From JAFECT01 sp035551675 (GTDB lineage Bacteria > Pseudomonadota > Alphaproteobacteria > Caulobacterales > Caulobacteraceae): a stretch of 64,000 bases of DNA. Shown here one piece after another: positions 8,641 to 16,130 of the stretch (position 1 is the stretch's first letter; each line of letters begins with the position of its first letter). The stretch spans positions 17,214-81,213 of the forward strand of contig DASZMV010000036.1 of assembly GCA_035551675.1 (NCBI GenBank), read 5' to 3'. The notes beneath the pieces were generated by a model, which saw only the letters and a list, made by a program, of their open reading frames with translations, searched no databases and was not told the DNA's origin. The translations under genes were made by a program, and so were the position numbers.

Positions 8641-8787
8641 AAAGCGGCTTCCCATGGGGATAAAGTGCGACGGGCGCCCGTTTTATCGGCGTTTTTCGCT
8701 TCCGGGCGCGCTGATGTATGCTGATATCACGCGAATCGGCGGCTTAATCGGCGCCGTTCGCGAGCCAACAAGATAGGACTCTTCATA

Positions 8788-9141
8788 ATGCCCGCCGCAA
8801 AAAAGACCGCCGCCAAGGCCCCTGCCGCCAAGGCTCCCGCCGCTTCGAGCGCCGCCAAGCCCAAGGTCGTCACCGTTTCGTCGAAGCAGATCGCCGCCAA
8901 GCTGGCCGAGAACCACGACCTGTCTAAGAAGGCGGTCGAGGCGATCATGGGCGACATGACCACCATGATTATCAAGCACCTGAAGAAGGGCGAGAAAGTC
9001 CGCCTCGGCCTCGGCATCCTGCAGGTGCGCAAGCGCGCCGCCCGCATGGGCCGCAACCCCGCCACCGGCGAGGCGATCAAAATCAAGGCCAGCAAGAAGC
9101 TCGCCTTCCGCCCGGCCAAGGAAGTCAAGGAAGCGATCTAA
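8788..9141 (+). CDS. HU-family DNA-binding protein with Ala/Lys-rich N-terminal tail
   Basis: A 117-residue nucleoid protein. Residues about 28-117 are an HU/IHF body: helices SKQIAAKLAENHDLSKKAVE, then VRLGLGILQVRKRAARMGRNPATGEAIKI with the RNPATG tip of the DNA-binding arm. Residues 1-27 are an added tail of AAK/APAAK repeats resembling histone H1 tails, so it is longer than classical HU (about 90 residues). Single gene, with its own terminator at 9166-9196. The upstream 147 bases probably hold the promoter. Confidence 0.93.
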   Translation: MPAAKKTAAKAPAAKAPAASSAAKPKVVTVSSKQIAAKLAENHDLSKKAVEAIMGDMTTMIIKHLKKGEKVRLGLGILQVRKRAARMGRNPATGEAIKIKASKKLAFRPAKEVKEAI

Positions 9142-9165
9142 CTCGCTGCCCTCTGCAACGCTACG

Positions 9166-9196
9166 AAAGGGCCGCCGGTCTCCGGCGGCCCTTTTT
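9166..9196 (+). terminator. Rho-independent terminator after the HU gene
   Basis: GGGCCGCCGG and CCGGCGGCCC form a perfect 10-bp stem with a 3-base loop, followed by five T residues, 25 bases after the HU stop codon. Confidence 0.9.
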
Positions 9197-9230
9197 CGTG
9201 CGCGAATTGCAAAGCCTCTTTCCCCGACAT

Positions 9231-9389
9231 CGTCTCTCCGCCCTCTGGGCGGAGACAGCTCGCGAAGCGAGCCAAAGCGGGCAGGTGCGCCGAGGTTGGG
9301 AGATTTGTGGGGAAGTCTAAACCACAAGCGGCAGCGGCGGCTGCCCTCCTCTGCCGCTTTCGCGGCTGTCTCCCCCCAAAGGGGGGAGA
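9231..9389. repeat. Intergenic hairpin-rich repeat element
   Basis: The gap between the HU and cystathionine enzyme genes holds three perfect hairpins. They are TCTCCGCCC/GGGCGGAGA (9235-9255), GCTCGC/GCGAGC (9258-9272) and TCTCCCCCC/GGGGGGAGA (9369-9389). The last resembles the 12-bp-arm hairpin at 13392-13417. The pattern suggests a short dispersed intergenic repeat; no open frame is present. Confidence 0.55.
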
Positions 9390-9404
9390 ATGCGCAATTC
9401 AAGT

Positions 9405-10568
9405 TTACGCCGCGAACGCCTGTTCCAGGTCCGCGATCAGGTCGTCCGCGTCTTCAACCCCCACCGAAAACCGGATCAGGCTGTCGGTGACGCCGCGGGC
9501 TTCGCGCAGTTCCTTCGGGATCGAGGCGTGGGTCATGATGCCGGGGTGGTTGACCAGGCTTTCGACGCCGCCGAGGCTTTCGGCCAGGGTGAAGATCTGG
9601 AAGCGTTCGAGAACACGACGGGTGCGCTCGAGGTCGCCGTCGATGACGCAGGAGATCATGCCGCCGAAGCCGCGCATCTGACGCTTCGCCAGGGCATGCT
9701 GCGGGTGCGACTCCAGGCCGGGATAGTAGACGCGGGCCACGCCGTCGCGGGCCTCGAGCCAGTGAGCGACCTTCATCGCGTTCTCGCAGTGGCGCTGCAT
9801 GCGCACGGCCAGGGTCTTCACCCCGCGGTTGGCGAGAAAGGCGTCGAAAGGCCCCATGATCGCGCCGACGGAGTTCTGAAGAAACTTCATCTCCTTCGCG
9901 AGTTCGTCGGTGCGCGCCACCACCACGCCGCCGATCATGTCGGAGTGACCGTTCAGATATTTGGTCACCGAATGCAGCACGAGATCGAAGCCGAGCTCCA
10001 GCGGCCGCTGAATGTACGGGGTGGCGAAGGTGTTGTCGGCAACGGCCAGCAGCTTGTGCTTCTGCGCGATGCGCGCGAGACCCTCCAGGTCGGCCAGCTT
10101 CATCAGCGGATTGGTCGGCGTCTCCACCCACAGCATTCTGGTCTTGGGCGTGATCGCCTTTTCCACCACGTCGAGATCGGAGAAGTCGGCATAGGTGAAA
10201 CTGTGACCGGCGGAGCGGCGGCGTACGCGCTCGAAGAGACGATAGCTGCCGCCGTAGAGATCGTCCGCGGCGAGGATTTCGGAGCCGGCGTCGAGGAGCT
10301 CCAGCACGGTCGAGCTCGCCGCCAGACCCGAACCGAAACCGAAGCCTTGCACGCCGCTTTCCAGGTCGGCGACAACGCGTTCGAACGCCTCGCGCGTCGG
10401 GTTCTTGCCGCGCGCGTACTCATAACCCTTGTTCACGCCCGGGCTTTCCTGGGCGAAGGTCGAGGTCGCGTAGATCGGCGTCATTACCGCCCCGGTCGTG
10501 GGATCGGGATACTGCCCCGCGTGAATGGCGCGCGTGGAAAAGCCCAGGCGGTTGGGATGGTCGGTCAC
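9405..10568 (-). CDS. PLP-dependent transsulfuration enzyme (cystathionine gamma-lyase/gamma-synthase type)
   Basis: A 387-residue Cys/Met-metabolism PLP enzyme. The PLP lysine is Lys203 in HSVTKYLNGHSD. YARGKNPTREAFE, GSGLAASSTVLELL, WVETPTNPLMK and ESLGGVESLVNHP are family signatures. Sequence alone does not separate gamma-synthase, gamma-lyase and related activities. Because the same operon encodes a cystathionine beta-synthase (11920-13338), reverse transsulfuration (cystathionine to cysteine) is the best guess. It starts 42 bases after the stop of the serine protease gene. Cytoplasmic, tetrameric in known members. Confidence 0.93.
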   Translation of the reverse strand: MTDHPNRLGFSTRAIHAGQYPDPTTGAVMTPIYATSTFAQESPGVNKGYEYARGKNPTREAFERVVADLESGVQGFGFGSGLAASSTVLELLDAGSEILAADDLYGGSYRLFERVRRRSAGHSFTYADFSDLDVVEKAITPKTRMLWVETPTNPLMKLADLEGLARIAQKHKLLAVADNTFATPYIQRPLELGFDLVLHSVTKYLNGHSDMIGGVVVARTDELAKEMKFLQNSVGAIMGPFDAFLANRGVKTLAVRMQRHCENAMKVAHWLEARDGVARVYYPGLESHPQHALAKRQMRGFGGMISCVIDGDLERTRRVLERFQIFTLAESLGGVESLVNHPGIMTHASIPKELREARGVTDSLIRFSVGVEDADDLIADLEQAFAA

Positions 10569-10610
10569 GAGGCCCTGCCGAGATCTCTGCGTCCGGATGC
10601 GGACAGGGGA

Positions 10611-11849
10611 TCAGTGGGTCTTCAGGTGCAGGAAATCAAGCGCATCGCCGATGGGGGTGAACAGATTGATGCTGACGGGATCGTCGCCGTTGGGACCATG
10701 GTAGCCGAGGTCGGTCAGACCCACCACCGCGCCGTGCTCATCCAGAAGCGGACCGCCGCTGTTGCCGTGGGTCACCGTCACGTCGCTCTGAATGTACATC
10801 AGGTTGTTCATCATCCGCGCCGGGTTGGAAACCACGCCCTTGGTGACGGTCGCTTCCATGCCGTAGGGCGCGCCGAGCGCCCAGACCGTATCTCCCGGCT
10901 GCAGCGCGCCGAGCCGGAGCGGCAAGGGCCGACGCCCGCGCGGCTCGGTCTTGATCAGGGCCACGTCGCGCCTCGCATCGACGCGCACGACCTCGCCGGG
11001 GTTTTCGATGCCGTCGGGCCAACGCACGACGACACCTTTGCTTTCGCCCACCACATGCGCGTCGGTGAGCAGATAACCGTCATCGGTGATCAGGAACGCA
11101 CTCCCCTGTCCCGCGGGCGCGCGGACGAGCACCACCGCCCCCTCCGCGTCCGGAATCGAAACCGGTTTCATCGGACTGAGGCCCTGCAGCACGAGTGTCC
11201 CAACCGCGGCGGCCGACGCCTGGGATTGCACCGGCATACCACCGACGCCGCCGGCCAGCGCCGCATGCATCTGTTCGCTGTGCGCGAGCTGGCGCGCGGA
11301 CTCGGCAAAGGCGAACTTCAGAAAGTCGCCGTATTGGACCGTGCCGGTTGGCTTATAGACGCCCTCGGTTTCCACGCGCGCCAAGATCTGCCGGCGCGTG
11401 CGGGAATAGATCTGCCATTCGATGCTCATCTCGGCGTCGCCCTTGTAGACCTGTGGGCCGAAGGCGCCGTAGGCGAGGCAGGCGCGCATGTGCATCTTGT
11501 TGATCGAGCCCGCGACCACGATATCGGCCGCCGAATCGTCGGTCTTGAACAGCGAGGTCGGATCGCCGGCGGTTTTGACGCCGCCGTCCTCCATCGCGAT
11601 ATTGAACAGGTTGTTCATGACGGCCTGGGACTTGGCCTCGGTGAGGAACTCGGCGTCTTTCGGATAGAGCGACTGCTGCGGCGTGGTGCAGAGAAGGCCG
11701 CCGCCGACGTGGGCCCACGCCGTCCCCGGCAGGTTCAAGACGATCCTTGAAAAGGCGACCGGCTGACCAACGGCCTGAGGCTGGGCCGCTGCGGACACGG
11801 CCTGCGCAGCCAGGAAAAGGCCCACGACCAAGCCTGAAAACCCACGCAT
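10611..11849 (-). CDS. Secreted trypsin-like serine protease with N-terminal unknown domain
   Basis: A 412-residue protein with a signal peptide (about 1-22) and two parts. Residues 25-200 are of no family I recognise. Residues about 235-400 are an S1C/trypsin-fold protease with an apparently complete triad: His265 in LTDAHVV, Asp295 in RRDVALIK and Ser364 in THGNSGGPLLDEHG. There is no PDZ domain, unlike DegP. It is probably periplasmic or extracellular. It lies between the two transsulfuration genes on the same strand with gaps of 70 and 42 bases, which is an odd position for a protease. Confidence 0.85.
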   Translation of the reverse strand: MRGFSGLVVGLFLAAQAVSAAAQPQAVGQPVAFSRIVLNLPGTAWAHVGGGLLCTTPQQSLYPKDAEFLTEAKSQAVMNNLFNIAMEDGGVKTAGDPTSLFKTDDSAADIVVAGSINKMHMRACLAYGAFGPQVYKGDAEMSIEWQIYSRTRRQILARVETEGVYKPTGTVQYGDFLKFAFAESARQLAHSEQMHAALAGGVGGMPVQSQASAAAVGTLVLQGLSPMKPVSIPDAEGAVVLVRAPAGQGSAFLITDDGYLLTDAHVVGESKGVVVRWPDGIENPGEVVRVDARRDVALIKTEPRGRRPLPLRLGALQPGDTVWALGAPYGMEATVTKGVVSNPARMMNNLMYIQSDVTVTHGNSGGPLLDEHGAVVGLTDLGYHGPNGDDPVSINLFTPIGDALDFLHLKTH

Positions 11850-11919
11850 GACTTATCCCCCGCGAACAGCAGGATAATGCCGCGTAACCGCTCGGCGATC
11901 AACGTGAGCGAGCGTCGCC

Positions 11920-13338
11920 CTAGGCCGCCTTGGGATTGAGGCGCAGGTGGTTGATCAGGTCGACGCGGGTAATGATCCCCACGAACTCGTCGCCGTCGAG
12001 CACCAGCGCCACCTCGTCGCGTTCGAAAATCTGGACCAGGGCGTCCATCCGCTCGTGCGCCTGCACGGTGCGCAGGTTGGTGGTCATCACGGTGCGCACG
12101 CATTGTTTAAAGCGCTCGTCGCGGGCGACCTGTTCGTTCTCCACGCCTTTGAGGATGTCGCTCTCGTCCAGGATGCCGACGAGGCGGCCGTCCTGCATCA
12201 CCGGTAACTGCGAGACGTCGGCCTGGCGCATGCGGTTGTAAGCGCTGAGCAGCGTGTCGTCGGGACCGATGACCACGGCGCCGCCTTCGGATACCTTGCG
12301 CGCGACCAGATCGCGCAGATCGCCGTGCAGGGCGCGGTCGGTGAGCCCCTGCTCCGCCAGCCAGGCGTCGTTGTAGACCTTGGACAGGTACTTGGCGCCG
12401 GTGTCGCAGACGAAGGTCATCACGCGCTTGGGCGTGGTCTGTTCGCGGCAATAGCGCAGCGCCGCCGACAACAGCGTGCCCGAGGACGAACCGGCGAGGA
12501 TGCCTTCCTTCAAGAGCAGTTCGCGCGCGGTCTCCATGCTCTCGCGATCGGAGATGGTGAAGGCGCGCTTGATCAGGGTCATGTCGGCGTTGTCGGGGAT
12601 GAAGTCCTCGCCGATGCCTTCGACGGTCCACGATCCCGCTTCGACGATCTCGCCGGTCTCGACGTAGTGGCACAGGATCGAACCGGCCGGGTCGGCCAGC
12701 ACCATCTCCGTCTTGGGTGAGATCTTCTGGAAATAGTGACCCAGGCCCGAGAGGGTGCCGCCCGAGCCCACGCCCACGACCACCGCATCGACGTCGTGTT
12801 CCATCTGCTCCCAGATCTCGGGGCCGGTGGTGCGCGCGTGCGCGGCGGGATTGTGCGGATTGGCGAACTGGTTGACGAAGAAGCCGCCGGGAATCGATTG
12901 GGCCAGGCGCTGGGCGAGATCCTGGTAATATTCCGGGTGCCCCTTGTTCACATCCGAACGCGTCAGACGCACGTCGGCGCCGAGCGCGCGCAGGTGCTGC
13001 ACTTTTTCGCGCGCCATCTTGTCGGGCACCACCAGCAGGATCTTGTAGCCCTTCAGCACGCCCACCAGCGCCAGCGCGAGGCCGGTGTTGCCGGCGGTCG
13101 CCTCCACGATGGTCCCGCCGGGCTTGAGGTAGCCCTCCCGCTCCGCCGCCTCGATCATGGAGACGGCGATGCGGTCCTTGATCGAACCGCCGGGGTTCTG
13201 GCTTTCCAGCTTGATGAACAGGCGGCAGGGACCGGTGTCGAGGTTCTTGATCTCGACCACGGGCGTGCGCCCGATCAGGTCGATCAGCGAGCCCACGGGC
13301 CTCCCGAGGGGCGCTTGGGCAAGAGGGGCTTGGGTCAT
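11920..13338 (-). CDS. Cystathionine beta-synthase (PLP domain plus CBS pair)
   Basis: A 472-residue enzyme that condenses serine and homocysteine to cystathionine (or makes cysteine). The fold-type II PLP domain occupies about 15-330, with Lys54 in NPGGSIKDRIA, the EATAGNTG substrate loop and GSGGTLSG phosphate loop. A tandem CBS (Bateman) module follows at about 345-470 and may bind a nucleotide or AdoMet. Cysteine synthases lack this module, which argues for beta-synthase. The ATG at 13338 is used; an in-frame GTG 15 bases earlier has no better ribosome site. First gene of a three-gene run with the protease and the lyase. Confidence 0.92.
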   Translation of the reverse strand: MTQAPLAQAPLGRPVGSLIDLIGRTPVVEIKNLDTGPCRLFIKLESQNPGGSIKDRIAVSMIEAAEREGYLKPGGTIVEATAGNTGLALALVGVLKGYKILLVVPDKMAREKVQHLRALGADVRLTRSDVNKGHPEYYQDLAQRLAQSIPGGFFVNQFANPHNPAAHARTTGPEIWEQMEHDVDAVVVGVGSGGTLSGLGHYFQKISPKTEMVLADPAGSILCHYVETGEIVEAGSWTVEGIGEDFIPDNADMTLIKRAFTISDRESMETARELLLKEGILAGSSSGTLLSAALRYCREQTTPKRVMTFVCDTGAKYLSKVYNDAWLAEQGLTDRALHGDLRDLVARKVSEGGAVVIGPDDTLLSAYNRMRQADVSQLPVMQDGRLVGILDESDILKGVENEQVARDERFKQCVRTVMTTNLRTVQAHERMDALVQIFERDEVALVLDGDEFVGIITRVDLINHLRLNPKAA

Positions 13339-13391
13339 GCTCTCGAATGTCACTTGGTCAGGATGTGATCAAGTCCCTGAGAATCTAGCCC

Positions 13392-13417
13392 TCTCCCCCA
13401 AGCTGGCTTGGGGGAGA
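13392..13417. repeat. Perfect 12-bp-arm inverted repeat
   Basis: TCTCCCCCAAGC and GCTTGGGGGAGA are exact complements separated by two bases. The hairpin lies between the cystathionine beta-synthase start and the hydrolase-OsmC stop. There is no T-run on either side, so it is a weak terminator candidate; it resembles the hairpin at 9369-9389. Confidence 0.7.
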
Positions 13418-13427
13418 CGCTTTAGAC

Positions 13428-14723
13428 CTACACCGCGCCGGCTTCGCGGCAGGCCTTGTCCATGTCGCGGAAGTGCTCCTCGGCGGTGGCAAGGGCGGCC
13501 GGGGTTTCGGGGGCGGTGGCGGGCGCTGCGACCGGCGCCGGCAGGGGTTCGGTGATCACGGTCGAGCCGGACTCCAGGGTGCGGTGCACCGGGCACTTTT
13601 CCGCGATTTCGAACAGCTTGGCGGTCTGTTCCGCGTCGAGGTCGCCCTCGAAGCCGATACGGCGCGTGAACTGGTCGGTCGGGACCGCGCCCGAGACCTT
13701 GTCGTGGCGCACGCTGACGCGGGTGCGCCTGACCGGCCAGCCCTTGCGATCGGCGTAGAGGCGCACGGTCATGGCGGTGCAGGCGCCCAGACCCGCGGCG
13801 ACCAGTTCGTAGGGGCTGGGGCCCGACCCGAGGCCGCCGACTTCCGCCGGTTCGTCCGCGAGGAAGCGCACGCCATGGACGCTGACCTGCACCTGAAACT
13901 TGCCGACGCCGGTATCCTCGACCATCACCGCGCCGTCGGATGCTTGCGGGGCCGCGTCCGCCGCCATGCCGACGTAGCGCGAGGCCCAGGCCACGACCAT
14001 GCGCGCGACGTAGTCGCCGTCCTCGCGACGCGACAGGAGGTGGTCGGCCTTGTCGAGCGAGATGAAGCTTTTCGGATGTTTTGCGGCGGTGAACAGTTCG
14101 GCGGCGTTCTCGATCCCGACCGTCTCGTCGATCGGCGAATGCATGACCAAAAGGGCGCGACCCAGATGCGCCACCCGCTCTAACAAATGTTGGCTTCGCA
14201 CATCGTCGACGAAGCTCTTGTCGAGGGTGAAGGTGCGGCCCTGGATCGACACCTCGGCCTTGCCGTCGCGCTCGATCGCGTCGAGGCCGTCCTTCAGCAG
14301 CAGCAGAATGTGCGCCGGGTCGGCGCAGGCGCCGATGGTGGCGACGGCCTTGGCGCCTGCGATGCGCCCGGCTGCGGCGAGCATGGCGGCGCCGCCCAAA
14401 CTATGTCCGATCAGGAGTTGCGGATTGCAACCGTGCGCCCGCATCGCGTCGGCGGCGGCGACCAGGTCGTCGACATTGGCGCTGAAACCGCCGCGGCCGA
14501 ACACGCCCTCACTCTGGCCCAGGCCCGCGAAATCGAAGCGCAGGACCCCCACCCCCTGGTCGGCCAGCGCGCGGCTGATCCGCACCGCAGCCTTCACAGT
14601 CTTATCACATGTAAAGCAATGCGCGAAAAGCGCCCAGGCGTGGGGCTCGCCATCGGAACGGTCCAGGCGGCCGGACAGTTTTTCGCCGCGAGCGTTGCTG
14701 AAATCGAAGATCTCGGACCGCAT
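13428..14723 (-). CDS. Alpha/beta-hydrolase - OsmC fusion protein
   Basis: A 431-residue two-domain protein. Residues about 5-250 are an alpha/beta-hydrolase, with LFAHCFTCDKT for the oxyanion region, the nucleophile in GHSLGG and HSPIDETVG later. Residues about 270-410 are an OsmC/Ohr-like domain with its two reactive cysteines, in LGACTAMTVRLYA and EKCPVHRTL. OsmC domains reduce organic hydroperoxides, so the pair may clean up acyl peroxides or thioesters; this combination is a known architecture. AGGGAG lies eight bases before the ATG at 14723, favouring it over the in-frame ATG 18 bases upstream. Confidence 0.92.
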   Translation of the reverse strand: MRSEIFDFSNARGEKLSGRLDRSDGEPHAWALFAHCFTCDKTVKAAVRISRALADQGVGVLRFDFAGLGQSEGVFGRGGFSANVDDLVAAADAMRAHGCNPQLLIGHSLGGAAMLAAAGRIAGAKAVATIGACADPAHILLLLKDGLDAIERDGKAEVSIQGRTFTLDKSFVDDVRSQHLLERVAHLGRALLVMHSPIDETVGIENAAELFTAAKHPKSFISLDKADHLLSRREDGDYVARMVVAWASRYVGMAADAAPQASDGAVMVEDTGVGKFQVQVSVHGVRFLADEPAEVGGLGSGPSPYELVAAGLGACTAMTVRLYADRKGWPVRRTRVSVRHDKVSGAVPTDQFTRRIGFEGDLDAEQTAKLFEIAEKCPVHRTLESGSTVITEPLPAPVAAPATAPETPAALATAEEHFRDMDKACREAGAV

Positions 14724-14893
14724 ACGCGGGCTCCCTGACATCGGGCGCCCCAGGGTCTCGGGGCTGTTTCCGGCGCGGTGGAAGGTCGTCTCTCATGCTC
14801 TCCCGGTCAACCGAACCCCTGCGGTTCGAAAATCCCTATGCCCCGCGACGGAACGCCCTGAGAGCGCCGTTCAAGGCCAAAACAGGGCAGCAA

Positions 14894-15973
14894 ATGCTGA
14901 CCAATAAGTTCCTCAAGGGCCTCCGCCTCACGCATCCGGTCATGCAGGCGCCGATGGGCGGCGGCCCATCGACGCCCGAGCTGATCGCCGCTGTCTGTGA
15001 CACGGGCGGGATGGGCTGGCTCGCGGGCGCCTATCTGACGCCCGAGCAGATTCGCGACCAGGCGCGTGCAGTGCGCGCCATGACCGATCGGCCCTTCGGC
15101 ATCAACCTGTTCGTCGGCGGTTGGGCGCGCAACGCCAATCGCGCCCAGGTGGCGTCGATGATGAAGCTGCTGAAGGACATGCACGCGGAATTGGGCCTGG
15201 CGCCGCCGTCGGTCCCCGGTGTGCCGAACGATCCTTTCCCCGGTCAGCTCGAAGCCGTGCTCGACGCCAAGCCCGCGGCGTTCAGTTTCACCTTTGGTCT
15301 GCCGCGCATGGAAGATGTCGACCGTCTCAAGGCCGAAGGCATCGCGGTGTTGGGGACCGCGACGACCTTGCGTGAAGCGCGCATCCTCGCCGAGTCGAAC
15401 GTCGATGCGATCGTCGCCCAGGGGGAGGAGGCCGGCGCCCATCGCGGCACCTTTGCCGGCACTTTCGAGCAGTCGATGGTGCCGACGCTCGACCTCGTGC
15501 GCGCGATCCACGCGGAGATCGACCTGCCGGTCGTGGCCGCGGGCGGCCTGATGGACGGCCGCGACGTGGCGCGCGCGCTCGAGGCCGGCGCCTCGGCGAC
15601 TATGCACGGCACGGCCTTCCTGGCGACGCCCGAATCGGGTGCGTCGGACGCCTATAAACGAGCGATCCTCTCGGCCGAAGAGGACGATACCGTGGTCACC
15701 CGCGCCTTTTCCGGCCGTCCGGCGCGGGGCCTGCGCAACAGCTTCGTCCGCGCGGTCGAGGAGAGTGAGTCGGAGATCCCGCCCTACCCGCTGCAGAACG
15801 TGCTGACGCGCCCCATGCGCCAGGCCGCCGCCGCGCGAGGCGATGCGAGCCGCCTGTCGCTGTGGGCCGGCCGCGGCGTCGCTCGCACCCGCGAAGCGCC
15901 AGCGGCGGAGATCGTGGCGATGCTGCTCTCGGAGTTGGAAGTGACGCACGCCAAACCCGCGGCGGCGCAGTAG
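14894..15973 (+). CDS. Nitronate monooxygenase family flavoprotein (second copy)
   Basis: A 359-residue FMN enzyme of the nitronate monooxygenase/enoyl-reductase-II-like group. THPVMQAPMGGGPSTPELIAAVCDTGGMGWLAGAYL is the N-terminal barrel strand, AQGEEAGAHRGTF carries the conserved catalytic His, and PVVAAGGLMDGRDVARALEAGASATMHGTAFL is the FMN-phosphate loop. The ATG at 14894 is preceded by AGGGC. It differs clearly from the family member at 7696. It is divergent from the hydrolase-OsmC gene and likely monocistronic. Confidence 0.92.
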   Translation: MLTNKFLKGLRLTHPVMQAPMGGGPSTPELIAAVCDTGGMGWLAGAYLTPEQIRDQARAVRAMTDRPFGINLFVGGWARNANRAQVASMMKLLKDMHAELGLAPPSVPGVPNDPFPGQLEAVLDAKPAAFSFTFGLPRMEDVDRLKAEGIAVLGTATTLREARILAESNVDAIVAQGEEAGAHRGTFAGTFEQSMVPTLDLVRAIHAEIDLPVVAAGGLMDGRDVARALEAGASATMHGTAFLATPESGASDAYKRAILSAEEDDTVVTRAFSGRPARGLRNSFVRAVEESESEIPPYPLQNVLTRPMRQAAAARGDASRLSLWAGRGVARTREAPAAEIVAMLLSELEVTHAKPAAAQ

Positions 15974-15994
15974 CGCGCACACACACACTCGTCA

Positions 15995-16118
15995 CCCCGG
16001 ACTTATTCCGGGGGCCCATCGTTCAGCTTGCTCCGAACGGCTGTGTGAGCGCGCGCGCGAACCTGCACTTCATCGCGCCATTGACACCAACCATAAGGCC
16101 CCCGGAACAAGTCCGGGG
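15995..16118. repeat. Pair of 22-bp inverted repeats between convergent genes
   Basis: CCCCGGACTTATTCCGGGGGCC (15995-16016) and its reverse complement at 16097-16118 match at 21 of 22 positions. Each arm is itself nearly palindromic. The pair fills the gap between the converging flavoprotein and amidohydrolase genes. Similar CCCCGGACTTGTTCCGGGG elements are scattered between genes in many alphaproteobacteria. Alternating CA/GC runs flank the first arm (15973-15988). Confidence 0.75.
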
Positions 16119-16130
16119 GCGACGGAATGG

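Noticed and set aside
8670..8681. Palindrome ACGGGCGCCCGT followed by TTT as terminator of the flavoprotein gene
   Set aside because: It has no loop, so a stable RNA hairpin needs bases of the stem itself; left unlisted as too weak.
9390..11750. 786-codon open frame on the + strand
   Set aside because: It is antisense to the transsulfuration enzyme and serine protease, both with complete catalytic residues; the product has no recognisable family.
13339..13427. Possible SAM riboswitch before the cystathionine beta-synthase gene
   Set aside because: The leader is too short and shows only a simple inverted repeat, none of the conserved SAM-I or SAM-II sequence.
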